A program made the position numbers and the translations under genes. Shown one piece after another: positions 1-11,184 of a stretch of 64,000 bases of DNA (within the stretch, counting starts at the first letter, position 1; every line of letters starts with the position of its first letter). This DNA comes from Sympetrum striolatum (Eukaryota > Arthropoda > Insecta > Odonata > Libellulidae): contig OX388348.1 in assembly GCA_947579665.1 (NCBI GenBank), positions 868,001-932,000 on the forward strand. The letters run 5' to 3'. The notes beneath the pieces are model-generated. The model was given only the letters and a program-made list of their open reading frames with translations, did not search any database and was not told where the DNA came from.

Positions 1-171
1 TACTGCCATTGATTCATGATTTAAGGCCACTTCGCAATACTATCTTAAGCATTTTGCAATCTTTCTAATGTATTTTAAAAATAACTACCAGAAGATATAA
101 TAACTGTGTCAACAGCATATAGTAGACTTTCCACATCATTGACACAATATACAACTGAATCCACCAGAATA

Positions 172-1196
172 ATCAATCCAAATTACCACCAGATCTTTCT
201 AATACTTTGTTTATATTATGCCATATATTTCTGGAATCAGAACTATTCATGAAAATATCTGCATAAAAATTCTTTTTTTGCAGCTTTATTTCATTAGTTA
301 GCTTATTTCTATAAGTATTGTAGGAAGTCTTATGTTTAGTATTAGAAGGATTGTTTCTTGACAGATTAAATAATCTATTCCTTCATATTTTCAATCAAAT
401 CTTGAGTAATCCAACCTTTTTTTAATAGTCTTTGCTTTGGTCTTGCTATTTTTAATTGCAAGTAACAATATTGTAATTTTGAGATGAGTACATCATAATA
501 TTTTTCAGTATCCTGTTCATTAGAAAGAAGGTCACAATTTAATGAATTAATGCTATGTTTTAAAATCTTATCATTAATAACAGATGAGATATCTAGGGAA
601 GCAGAAGACTCATTCAAGTCATCCTTCATTAAAGTGAGATTTAAACCCACCATGTAATGGTCAGATGTTTTTGTTTTCAGAATAATGCTGTGAGCATGTT
701 CATATCTGCCTGAATAGAAGATATGTTAAGTTATCTTTTGCCTTCAAATCAATATTAATATCTCCCATAACAATCCTTTGCTTACATATACAATACCCCC
801 TCCTTTCCTCTGATTTTTAAGACAAGAGAATTTATCATAACCGTCAATATTAAACATTCCTATAAAATCATCGTTTCTATTAACTTCTGTTAGACATACA
901 AGTCCAATACGGTAATAATGCTTTAACTCTTCCATTACAATACACCATTGGTCCCAATGTAGTCTAAGGGATCTTATATTAAGGTGAACAAAGGTCCAAC
1001 CTATTTTATTTTGGTGAATGCAATCTGTGTCCTTATATATGGAACAGTTAATATCATCTAATTTAATTACATCAATTAAATCCATTGAGGACAATCTATA
1101 ATACCACCTTAAGCTTAATCCATAACTGTTACAATTTATTAAGATCTTGTTGATCACAGATTTTAAGCACCCTTGCATTTTCATCCTTTTTAGCAT
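172..1196 (-). pseudogene. Non-LTR retrotransposon fragment: APE-type endonuclease and EN-RT linker
   Basis: Read right to left, translation of 1196-744 gives an endonuclease start: a VHLNIRSLR block, then LVCLTEVN about 40 residues on and a KGGGIVYVSK block. These correspond to early motifs of apurinic-type endonucleases of non-LTR elements. A frame change with loss of sequence follows. A GDINIDL motif is readable at about 775-735 in another frame, and SDHYMV, which matches the usual catalytic SDH motif, at about 665-645. The 653-375 ORF and its continuation to about 172 in a shifted frame (RNKLTNEIKLQKKNFYADIF, then WHNINKVLER) match the linker before reverse transcriptase. The RT itself is absent. 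Frameshifts and a deletion inside the endonuclease make it a dead copy. The clade is probably Jockey/CR1-like, but without RT this is a guess. Confidence 0.8.
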
Positions 1197-1199
1197 AGA

Positions 1200-1689
1200 T
1201 TTTAATGGCTCTTCAACAATTAATTTAATTTATTTCCTGGTTAGCTTCTCCATTGTTGTCACAGTACTATTTATGATTACCAGGAAAGACGAGGCCATTC
1301 CTTAACCATCATGGATTTATATGGTATTATTGCATGAAAATCATTCCCTCCTCAACTGCTGTGTCGCTAAGGCAAGAATGTGATTGAGAGTAGAATTGAG
1401 GGAAAAACAGAGGGGAAGATGACATAAGGGGTGGGGTTATGGAATTGAAGGAGATGGCGCTTAATAGGGATTTTTGATATGCATGAAAAGTAGAATTATA
1501 AGGTATAATATGTATGTATTATTTTCACTGCGAAGGACCAAAAGAGAGCTGTGCTTATGGCTGATGCTTGGAAGATTTTGGTATTCTCACCACCTTATTA
1601 TCTTTCTAAATAATTTTAATTTATTATTATAATTTAATTTATAATTTAATTTATATTAATTTCATGTTGTCCAGGAACGATCCAAAACT
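1200..1689. other. AT-rich spacer with a dispersed-repeat fragment
   Basis: No gene is recognised. About 1425-1475 (ggggttatgg ... aaggagatgg) resembles about 29385-29440, including the phrase gaaggagatggc, so this is a low-copy dispersed repeat. 1610-1665 is an imperfect TAATTTA-type simple repeat. Confidence 0.5.
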
Positions 1690-1930
1690 TTAGTAGCAAC
1701 GACGTAGATATTGGTTTTTCTTAATAAGTAATCTCAGCTCACCAGACATCCAGCAAGGATATTTGGATTTGAAGATAGGACACATTGCTGGGGTGTAGAT
1801 ATTTATAATTTCCCTCATGATTACATAGAAGTTTTCAAAAGCTTCATTTGTTGGTAAATTGCATGGTACAGCAGACCAATTAATACTGAGCAAACATGTC
1901 ATGAAATTTACAATTTTTAAAGTCATATTT
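1690..1930 (-). pseudogene. Second non-LTR fragment: endonuclease-RT linker
   Basis: The minus-strand reading contains INWSAVP, then a stretch ending KYPCWMSGELRLLIKK. This is the segment typical of non-LTR polyproteins just before the reverse transcriptase (an aromatic/Trp followed by LxxLIxxK). It does not continue the copy at 172-1196 in order, so it is treated as a separate insertion. On its right it is broken by the hAT relic that starts near 1938. Only about 65 residues are recognisable. Confidence 0.6.
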
Positions 1931-1937
1931 ATTATAA

Positions 1938-3020
1938 GCGGTGATGGGAAAAGTACTGAAAAAATGCAATTGGGCTCAATTACAATTACTCTGTCCAATT
2001 TGTAATCAGTTAAAATTACAAATTACTTTTATAAAAGGTAATCAGTAGGATTACAATTACAATTACTTTTTATTTTGCTCCTGTAGATTATCTCAGTCAA
2101 CATTTTTTCAAACAGGGAGTACTAACATGCAATCTAACATTTGAATTTAATGCCATAGCATTAATGTTTAATTCAAATTATGATTACTACAGTAATTACA
2201 GTGCCTAATTAATTATGTTCAACTAAAGCCTAACGTAAAGCCTCTTCTTTTTCTTCTCCCTCAAGCCCTGTGAACTTAAAAGAAGGTATCATGGCTGCTG
2301 CAATTGCTAGTTTATTTTCCTTTAGTACGTTGCAAAATCTTGTTTCAACTTCCTGAAGCAACGCTCTTGTTAGTGGCCTACAGTGGCCTACAGTACACAA
2401 GGGCATTGTCAAGGGCCCTCTTATCGAGTTCACATAATAATCCTTTGATGGTTGGCTGAAGAAACCCAATAAACATACTCTTCTCTGCAAAATTGTTAGG
2501 GCAACAACTAATGACTTCATTAACAGGGTAATCTTAAAACAGGATAATCTTTTCGGCCAGCTTAGCCTGGAGACCGCTCAAATACATCTGTAGTTATTCT
2601 TCCGAAGAAAAGAACCTACCCTGTTCAGTCCTCGTAGAAAATTAATTTATGCCTCAAGCACAGCAGAAATATTTCAACAATAAATTTATATATTGTAAAT
2701 TTTTATATATTTATATTGTAGCAGAGTCAACAGCCATCCCTCCTTTCCTTTGCCCCATCCCTCCCAAGAGAAGAAAAGTTCAGTTTCAGGGTGAACAATC
2801 TAGTAAGAAGTATGCAATGATATTAGATGCGATCAGCATGCAAAGAATTCAAATATTCACTTTCGATTACTCAAATGTAATGATTACTCAGATGTAACGA
2901 TTACTCGCTCAACCTTCGACGTAGATTACAAGTAAAAATTACTTTTCTTTAATGTAACAATTACAAGTAAAAATTAACAAAAATGTAATCGTTACAAGTA
3001 CTCTGATTACTTTTACTTAT
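1938..3020 (-). mobile_element. Decayed hAT transposon
   Basis: The left edge carries gtgatgggaaaagtac, close to the usual hAT terminus CAGTGATGGGAAAAGTA. It is followed at 1970-2075 by many TTACAATTAC/AAGTAAT subterminal repeats; matching repeats fill 2870-3015 on the other side. Between them the minus strand at 2520-2230 encodes about 96 residues with CRPLTRALLQEVETRF and AIAAAMIPSFKFTGLEG, the part of hAT transposases that precedes the dimerisation domain (usually ...RF ... AAA-HP-FK). The right terminal inverted repeat and the 8 bp target duplication are not recognisable, so the exact right edge is uncertain. Confidence 0.6.
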
Positions 3021-3029
3021 ATATATTAT

Positions 3030-3640
3030 TTAGAATTTCTCCTCACTAGCAAGGCACCTATTTCATTAATTATGCGCAAATACCTCATGGGTCCATAGGC
3101 ACTGAATTAAAACTGAAATAAGAAAATTACAATGTAAGCAAGAAAGCGCGACATCTGCAAACCTTTCTTGCATGTAGTTTTTTAATGGTATACTTTGCTA
3201 GCAAGATGAGGAATGGAATCTTTCAATACATCTCCTTCCAAAAGAGGTTGGTTCGCAATGCAAAAAATTAGCATTTATACTATTCAAAGGTTAGATGTGA
3301 GTAGAGACTTTTATGCTATGGCGAATTACAGGGATATCAAACCACTGATCTTAACAACATCTTACCTCCTGTCGAAATTGAATAAAATCTACAGGAACTG
3401 GTATTGTAAACTCCCATTTCTACAACTAATCAGAAAATCCAGTGATCTCTTTAATGGAACATAATTATTCGATTTGGAATTCGTAGTGTCTACTGTTGGT
3501 CGTAAATTGTCCTTACCCCACGAAACAACCAACACACTGTCGTAATTTATTAACCATTCAAGGACCTGGAGCATATTATGTACCATAAATTAAAAAAAAA
3601 ATTGTATTGTTTATCTTTCGTCATATTCTGATGATATTTT
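3030..3640. other. Unassigned AT-rich DNA
   Basis: No coding similarity, repeat copy or strong structure was recognised. The short ORFs on both strands have no recognisable motif. Confidence 0.5.
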
Positions 3641-3645
3641 CCTTA

Positions 3646-4222
3646 GGCCCTCCGTCCACGAGGCTTCGCGTCATAGACGCGTACGCGTAGCGTAGCTTGT
3701 CGCGACGTGACGATTACGCCCGTTTTCTGTACACGAAGCGTACTGAAGAACTAAACCACATGTTGCTTTACCATGGCAATGGAACTACTGTTGTGATAAT
3801 ATGGATGCTAATGAACCCAAGGCAATGGAAGTATTTTAGTTAAAATAATGAATAAAAATTATGTTACTTGCCTGACCATTTCATTGTTTTTGCCACCTCA
3901 CTACAAGCTTTCTCTGTTATTTCTTTTCTGGATTATTCTGGCATAGTATGATTGTATAGTCAAGCATATTTCTCGACTGTCAGAACAAGATGAGTTGCTT
4001 CCGCTATCTTTCAAGCTTCACTCCAACAAGCAAAGTACGCCTCGCTACCGACACTGTTGGTCGCCTGGCTACATGACGAAAGCGTGCTTGGACGGAAGCG
4101 CTACGCTGCAGCGTCGTGTATGGATGATCATTTAATTACATTGTCTGCTGCTCACAACCGTACAGCTAGCGATGTCGCGTCTATTCCTCTACGCTTCTGT
4201 GACGCCTCGTGGACAGAAGGCC
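3646..4222. mobile_element. 577 bp MITE with TTA target duplication (PIF/Harbinger type)
   Basis: The left end reads GGCCCTCCGTCCACGAGGC. The reverse complement of the right end reads GGCCTTCTGTCCACGAGGC, so 17 of 19 terminal bases match. Both sides are flanked by TTA (3643-3645 and 4223-4225). A 3 bp TWA duplication with a terminus starting GG is the hallmark of PIF/Harbinger transposons. The outer 60-90 bp are CpG-rich (repeated CTACGC, GACGCG motifs) while the middle is AT-rich and has no credible ORF, so this is a non-autonomous element. Confidence 0.8.
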
Positions 4223-4487
4223 TTAGTTTATTTCCCTCGCGCCTCTACTACTTCCAGGATTCCCAAAAATGTAATTGCGATGAAGGATGAGATTTAAACA
4301 TAAATGGATAAGATACACAAATACGTGCCTTAAAAAGTAAAAAAACTTGTAATGTATAGTCTGTGCATTTCATGTTTCCGTCAAGGCGAAGTATTGAGTA
4401 TCTCAGTTTTTTAAATTTCATTCCGGAGTAAAATCTATTTTCTATAATCTTTTGGAATGTTTTATTTATGTAATATTATTATTATTA

Positions 4488-4560
4488 TTGGGGATCTTTA
4501 TTAGGCGAGATTGAGACTAAAAAGACTCCTCTTCCATTTAACCTGTAGGTTAGATGGTCT
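4488..4560 (-). repeat. 3' tail of a non-LTR element with (ATT)n end
   Basis: On the minus strand it reads as a short stem-forming segment (gaggagtct ... agtctcaat), then cgcctaataaag and an (AAT)n run. The same tail occurs at 29157-29225, 33030-33110, 34886-34960 and 46436-46475. The first part forms a short inverted repeat around AGTCTC/GAGACT and the ATAAAG precedes a microsatellite tail, as at the 3' ends of many LINEs. Confidence 0.6.
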
Positions 4561-5310
4561 TATCTAAACTTTTTCCTAAAACCGAGTCTTAATACACACC
4601 TCTCTAAGCAAGAACTTCCTATCCTTTTGATAAGTTCATCAAAATAAATAATGAAAACCACCTCAATGTATTTTAAATGGGGGATATATTTACTGCCTGG
4701 GTTTGTACCTGGGTCTTTCTGGTAATACTTTCTATGCAGCACAACAGAAGATCACCACCTCTAACTATGAGTGTAAATTCAAGCAGAAATATTGAGTGGA
4801 ATTGCCTGAAATGACATCCTACTTTTTCCTTATGAGAGGAATTTTAATATGCTCTAGCATCAAACCCAGGAACAGTACGGTCTTATTTAAATTTTTTTCT
4901 ATAACCGATTCTTAACATACATATTCCAGCCAAGCAAGAACATCCTATAATTTCGATAAGTGCATCAAAATAAATAGTGAAAAACTACCTCAATGTATTT
5001 TAAATGACAGATTTTTGCATTATCCTAGAATGAACCCAGGATATTTTCTATAGAAGTCATTAATGTTTTTGATAGATCATGACCATACATATAGGATCCT
5101 TGAGTTTTGATTCTCTACCTATCCGGGAAGTATTTTTTTTAATTCCAGAAAATCAAAGCAATGTATTTAAATGGAAAAAAACGGGACTTTGGGACCCTCT
5201 GGAATCGAACCCATGACACTGAGGTTCAAAATCGCAATTTTTCTGAAGGTTATACATTATGGCCATCGAAAAATGCTTCAAAGGTTAACTTGTACAGTAA
5301 TCTTCCATTT
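4560..5310. repeat. Truncated copy of the B-box-rich tandem-monomer repeat
   Basis: The order and wording match the array at 35145-38275: acctgggtctttctggtaat, then atgcagcacaacagaagatc, then ctagcatcaaacccagg, then gaatgaacccagg, then ggaatcgaacccatgacac near 5205. It holds about five diverged 150-175 bp monomers, each with a tRNA T-loop-like core (reverse strand GGTTCGA). It lacks the palindromic end TGCTTGCA-TAC-TGCAAGCA. It directly abuts the LINE tail at 4488-4560, an arrangement also seen at 34.9 kb. Confidence 0.75.
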
Positions 5311-5750
5311 ACATACTACATTTTAGATGCAATCCTGTAAACAAATTTATCTTTCTCATTTCAACCACTCATTGCGTTATTGCGTGGATATTAATCTAAT
5401 ATACTTCCCTTGTCTATCAACTGTAAAACGATTTATTCTTTTATGCATTCCTTCAATTTTCAATTCCCTTTCCTCCAATATTCATTTCAATCCTTTCTTC
5501 TTATCTCCAAAATCCATCCAGAATATGGTTGCGAGAGTTTGATGTGGAAAAATACAATTTTCTATGATTTTTTTATATTGCTTATATTAATTCTATATTT
5601 TATTATATGTATACTTGGTTGAATTTTCACAATTGTATTGATATTTTGTTCTTTATTATTATTTTTAATCATCAACAGTAATTGGCTCCATGCTGTATGT
5701 TCATGTTTTTTAATAAATAAATAAAATACAGACTAACGATTTTGTATCCC
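5310..5750 (+). other. Possible 3' UTR of a retroposon, no gene seen
   Basis: AT-rich. It ends in ttaataaataaataaaatac near 5720-5740, which resembles the A-rich 3' end of a LINE. The upstream reading frames show no recognised motif. Confidence 0.3.
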
Positions 5751-5884
5751 TTCAAGAAATGCATAAATTAATATCCTAATGTTGACCACAAACTTGAGTG
5801 TCTGACTGTAGGATTTTTAATAGACTGGCATTGAAGTCAGTACTATTTCGGGCGATGTCTTCAACCAATATATGTGACTTAAAT

Positions 5885-5995
5885 GTGATTTCAACCCATA
5901 CATTGAATTTCAAGCCTAACTTGAACCAAGGACCTTGGGGTTGGAGCACTAAAATGCCAGCCATTCCACCGCTGAGCCATTGTTTGCCACATTTC
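5885..5995 (-). repeat. tRNA-derived SINE head
   Basis: The minus strand has GGCTCAGCGGTGGAATGGC (A-box-like) and, about 45 bases later, CCTTGGTTCAAGTTAGGC (B-box-like). The layout matches the SINE heads at 59945-60052 and 33180-33262. The acceptor stem cannot pair, so it is not a functional tRNA gene. Confidence 0.6.
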
Positions 5996-5999
5996 TAAT

Positions 6000-7270
6000 C
6001 TCTTGAGATAGTTTTCATCTTTGTCCAGGTTTTTGTGATCCTATTTTGGACTAGGCTTCATGTAAAGCATTTGGAAAATTTCATGTTCAACCTCTTTCTT
6101 TTAATTGGTTTTGCTTAGATAATGTCTGCAATAGAATGATGTTGATTTCAGTTGTTCTTCTTTCTAGTCCCTCATTTGTCTTTTTATATTTTATAAGTTT
6201 TGTTACTTTGTAAGTAACGTATGACTGTCAAAACAATACCTTTTTTCTGAAGCATACATTTGGACACAAGTATAAGTGTAAAAATTTGTATTCTGTTTGT
6301 TTGTTTTCCTCTTTGATCCCACAGTTTTGTGATTTTTTTTCATGGCAAATGGTGTGAAGCTTATTAATTTAATTTGATATTAATTACAGAAATTCATGTT
6401 GTGATACTTAAGGTATATCTAGCATAGGAGTAAAGAAATCAGTACAAAATTGCTATAATGCAGTCGTATGTCTATGATTTTCATGAATTTAAAAATCACA
6501 GTTCTTATCAAAAACAATAATCACTCACAATCATAATGAACTAACCATTTTAATCTATATAAATAAACATAATAATGATAACATAAGTACATTCATAAAT
6601 AAAAATGGCTTATTTTGGCAGCATACAGATCTTCTTTAAATTCTGCTATTAATTTCCTTAGTATTCCTTTCTCTATTTGTATTTATAAATAATATAATAG
6701 AAGTGTGTATAATTCTTGTGATAGCCCAATGATTTCACGAAGAAATTTTTTTAAAACTTTCCCTCAAGTTTTCAAATCATGACCCAAGGTAAAAATAAAT
6801 ATATTATGTATAAAAATCACTGTTAATAATCAGATAAAATTAGAAACATTGGTCAATCTTTGCATATGTTCACACATGTTTAAGTAAGAATATAAAAAAT
6901 ATGATGAGTGTAGAGTTAAAAAAAAATAAATAAATTTCAAAGTTTGGAGTAGAGAAAAGACTTAACATTTCACTGAGTTATAGTTTTTAATTAATAAAAA
7001 TAATTTATAGGAACATAATCTACTAGGAATCAAAGGAAAGAAAAAGTATATGTTTAACAATATTTATTATATAGAAGGTATTGAAAAACAAAAGGTTTAC
7101 ATTTATAAGAGGTTTTTTAATGAGGAATTCATTCTGAAACCATTTCTTTGGATCCTCAATGAAAAAATATGCTCTTTTACGCAGCTTTTAATAATCACTT
7201 TATCCTTTCTAGTTATTCACTATGATGTGCAGATATTTGCTTTAACCTTTTTCTATTTGCTTACCTTCTA
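6000..7270. other. AT-rich DNA, nothing recognised
   Basis: Long A/T runs and short ORFs without motifs. No repeat copy elsewhere in the window was noticed. Confidence 0.5.
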
Positions 7271-7274
7271 ATGG

Positions 7275-7660
7275 TAGTAATAAATTTATTGGTCCAAGGA
7301 CAATAGGTCTTCATAATGAATTAAAACTTTGTGTAAGGCATTCCCTAAATATATCACAAATCATGCATCTAAATACAATAATCACACATACATTTTTAAC
7401 CATTATTTAACAATATCAAAATTGATTTACCATACATTTCATTACAATTTCAGTAAACACATTTGCTATAGTTCTTATTACTTTTTTACCTTAAAATTCA
7501 AACTAGCAAGTCATCTAACCTAAATTACTTATTATATTTATTAAAAAATTCATCTGCCCTCTTAAATGGCTTGCAAATCGAGTATTTTTTCAGCCTTTTA
7601 GAAATTAATTTACCCTTCACATTTTTTAATTCACCAGGTAGCATATTGTTTATAAGCCAT
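7275..7660 (-). pseudogene. Possible C-terminal tip and 3' UTR of a non-LTR reverse transcriptase
   Basis: A minus-strand frame from about 7655 to 7525 reads NNMLPGELKNVKGKLISK, then KKYSICKPFKRADEFFNKY and a stop. Many non-LTR polyproteins end this way: LP-x-x-(I/L)KN, a basic KKYL-like stretch and a final (V/A)DEFF. A roughly 250 bp AT-rich tail follows, with an AATAAA near 7280. Upstream frames are too decayed to confirm RT, so the call is tentative. Confidence 0.35.
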
Positions 7661-8540
7661 TATCTAAAAGCTCTTATCAGTCCTCGGAATAAAAATACTT
7701 CTCAAAAAGTGTTCATGAATATCCTTTTGTTTCAGTTTTCCAATGATATTGAGATGAATTAAGTTAGCACATGCTTAGATATAAGCTGATGTCAAAGGTA
7801 CTCCTTAAAACATGACCTTCATGTTTGTCTTCTCCCAAGAGATTCTAAGATATTAACATCATCTTATTTACTCACAACTTATCTTTTGAATTTATTCTGC
7901 ATGACCCCTTTTTGGTGGTAAAATTTCTCAAAACCATCTCTTATTATTATTTATATGCTCAGGCAAACTGTTCATCATTTTGGGCATTTATTCAAAAATT
8001 AAAAATAATTTAGGTTTTCCTACATTAGCTAATTGTCTGCACTATTTTGTAAACATCAATAAACTTGTTTATCTGCAATATGTAGACCTTAAAAATTCCT
8101 TAGCTTTTTCTAGTTATTTACATATTTCGTTCTATCCTTATGTTTTATTATTTGTATATTTACAAGATACATTCATGAAAGCGTAGGTTATGAAGATAAA
8201 AAAAATAATTTATGGATGTTAAAATTTAATTATCTGGAAAAGATTTATCTCTTGGATATTGCAAAAATTGTGTATATATTGACTTTTTTACTCCTCTGTA
8301 AATAGTTTTCTTGTATACATTATAAACGAAGTTAACAATTAAATCTAAAATTAATGTATTTGACACCTACCTTAATTGCTGTATTTATACAATTATTCTA
8401 TATTTGTAGATCAGCTCAATTTTAAAATACATGAAGATTACGTTATAACCTTCTAAAAATGATGATACAGCAGGTATATACACTATAAAATAATATTATT
8501 TTTAATAATGATTATATAACTGACCGTAAAACTCGTACTT
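7661..8540. other. AT-rich DNA, no gene recognised
   Basis: It could be further decayed retrotransposon upstream of the 7275-7660 fragment, but no motif supports this. Confidence 0.4.
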
Positions 8541-8549
8541 TGGTCCGCA

Positions 8550-9030
8550 GAAATCACAGTCGAAGATCAACTGGAAAATAACGAAAGAAATGAATGCAAC
8601 AATAAAAACTAAGTAACTCACACTTTGATTTTCGAAAACAGATCATTAAATCACTTCCAAAACAAATGAATTGAACTGAATACAACATTCGCTATCAAAT
8701 TAACTCACATTTCCTTTTCCGAAAACAGATCATTTAAATCACTTACAACGATTGATTGTGCACATCAATGTGACGAAATCAATAAACATTAAACAAACTT
8801 CTCCTTAATTTTAAATAGGCTAAAATGCAAGAACTCGGATTCAACAGTGGCATTTGTCGTCAGGGGGAGCGGTTTTTAACACCCTAAAATTTCACAAAAA
8901 GTTCTTGTTTTTCGTCTAAAATCTCGATAATTCAATTCGAAAGCAATAATTCATGACCAACATAATATTCTTCATTTATTTTCCCTTCTTTTGGTGCTCG
9001 TCTCAATCTCGTACTACATTTAAGACGCCC
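8550..9030 (+). repeat. Dispersed repeat family A (TCGTCAGGGGGA family), long copy
   Basis: It shares ordered blocks with 47430-48190: gatcaactggaaaataac, cattcgctatcaaattaact, caacgattgattgtgc, then aactcggattcaacagtggc, ttgtcgtcagggggag and ttcttttggtgctcgtctca. Shorter copies lie at 14960-15300, 29990-30130, 39880-40050 (minus), 42170-42620, 42760-43200 and 44320-44490. No ORF is conserved between copies, so it is non-coding. The class is unknown. Several copies end with a B-box-like TTCGA module. Confidence 0.75.
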
Positions 9031-9576
9031 GCAGAAGAAGCAAAAGCAAAGCGCAATCAGGAAGCGCCGGACGGGAGACGGAAATGCGATGAGGAGTCGT
9101 AACGCCAAAAGAGGCCGTCGCATCAGTCGCCCCCCGATGACGAGGATGTTTGCGCACTTGGTTGATGTCAATATTTTAAACAAATCGAATCAGAAAAAGG
9201 CGATTTTTGGTACATCCCTATTTGAGAAAAATATAGGATTGCGGTTCGTTCAATTTGCTCAAAGAATTTAACTTGATAAGGATAAAAACAAAGCTGGTCA
9301 TAAAAAGTATTCAATTTTGGATTCAGTTATAGTTAAGGGATATGATTGATTTCGTTGCTCTTAAACTTGTTTTAACAATTGAACCTGCTTGGAGAGAATT
9401 TTATTCAGCATTGAAAAATAAAAGTAAACCCAACCCTAAAATTAAATCCCAGTTACAAGTGGGGAATCCGTAGTAACCGGCTGTGAAGAGAAAACATTCG
9501 ATTAATCTTTGCATGATTACTTAAAAATTTCTATGACTACATTTGCCAATAAACTGAAGTGATCTATGATTAATTT

Positions 9577-9681
9577 AGCTCGGTAAAATTTCACTTTCGA
9601 AATTTTACCTAGCTCTTTGTGAACTAAAACCAAAACCGAAAAACCTTTTCGCCACCCGTTGACGCCAACGGGTGGCGAAAA
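9577..9681. repeat. Two adjacent strong hairpins
   Basis: Hairpin 1 has arms at 9577-9592 and 9599-9614 (agctcggtaaaatttc, one mismatch, 6 nt loop). Hairpin 2 has arms at 9646-9661 and 9666-9681 (TTTTCGCCACCCGTTG, perfect, loop ACGC). They are 31 bp apart in otherwise AT-rich DNA. No gene is tied to them. Confidence 0.85.
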
Positions 9682-9689
9682 ATATTTTC

Positions 9690-11130
9690 GTCGAAGTTTT
9701 AATATTGTGTATAATTTTCTATTTGAAGTAATTAGGCGTCGACAGGTGAAATGGGCAAATTGAAATTTGAGACAAGAGGAACTGCTTAATAAATTTATTG
9801 AAGGTGTAAGGCTTGGAAAATGACTTAGGAAGAAAATGGCCAAAGAAAGCAATAAGGTTGCGATTAATTACCAAGAGACGAAAGAAATGGGGCGTACTTA
9901 TGGATATGGATCTACCCAGTGATAGGAAACTTATGTGTTCATATTAAATTAATTGTTTACCTTAAGTAATTTGAGTTCACGAGAATGTCATGGCTTTTTT
10001 CCTGGTAAATTTCGTATCTTATAAAGATATCTATAAGAACAAGTTCAACGTTCCAATGAGGGCTCAGATAAATTTACAATGACAACTAATTTTGAAATGA
10101 AATTGATGATTTTAATTGCGGTAAAGAATATCGAAATCTGTTTCACTATATTAACGGCGAAAGGAGTCTAGCTATCTTCTTCAAATTCTATTAAAAAAAA
10201 TTAAATAGAGGCAACAAAAAAGGGTATCAATTAGATAGGAAGAGAACACGCTTGTTGTGAATATGAAAACCGACAAATGTAAAGGATACGTTCACTTCTA
10301 ATAAGCCGTACTAAGACCCACATTTTCAGTTAAATTGTTCTCTAAATTTAATACTCACTAGGTTTCATTTCATACATTCAGTATTTCGTGCCCATAACTT
10401 ATTCACCTTTAAAACGATATCTTTATTTTTAATTGGGAATTGATAGACAAGATTATTATTTCAGAATATAGTAATATTTTCTTTTTGCTCATCACACTAC
10501 TTAACTCTGTGGTCAAAATTATGGACAATATTGTATTAAAAAGCTAACGCTGTTGTGATAATACGAATTGGACTGTTAATATCCTTTACTTTGCATTCTT
10601 CCGTGCGGAGCGACCATCATTCTCCTTTGATTGAATGTTTACGATTTCTGCAAATAATGGTAAAAACTGATATTATCCAATTATTCATAGATCCTGTGTA
10701 TTTCGCTCTATTTAAAGATGTGGTAGTCATCGATTTCCATAACTATTCATAGCCATCGCAGAAATTATTAAAATAGATTTAATTTATATTTTATGGTCAT
10801 GTTAGAAGTGCGTGACGGATGCTTGATTCTTTATCCTATGATTTTGAAACTAGCTTCTAGCTCTCTTATGCATACTGTATAAAAATCGTAGGTTTAATGA
10901 ACTTCTCATCGAAATAAATGAAGAATACATGGGGTGGATTTAGGCTAATGTGATTTAATTTAAACTCATGGTTCGGTTTAACGAAATAATTTATATTGAA
11001 TAGTCTCTTTTCTGCGAGTATATTAAAATAATTAAGCAATTAACAATGCTTTATTCTTGATTCGGACGAAATTAATCCAGGGAAGTTTACAAATCCAACA
11101 AAAAGAGTGATGAAGAACTATATATTTTTA
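9690..11130. other. AT-rich DNA, nothing recognised
   Basis: Only short ORFs without motifs. No repeat match was noticed. Confidence 0.5.
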
Positions 11131-11180
11131 ACCGGCCTATTTCGGCTACACAACTTTCTTCAGGTCGACTAAATAAAACA
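11120..11180 (-). repeat. Penelope-like 3'-end relic
   Basis: The minus strand reads gtcgacCTGAAGA, a 12-base spacer, then CGAAATAGGCC. This is the CTGANGA...GAAA wording found at the ends of Penelope-like elements and in the 57599-57638 motif. Stem II does not pair here, so it is at best a relic. No ORF accompanies it. Confidence 0.35.
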
Positions 11181-11184
11181 AAAA

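Noticed and set aside
2649..2897. Plus-strand ORF with a basic PPKRRK stretch
   Set aside because: Lies inside the decayed hAT element on the opposite strand to its transposase; no supporting motif.
9646..9681. Rho-independent terminator
   Set aside because: It has a GC hairpin, but the context is eukaryotic and there is no upstream gene.
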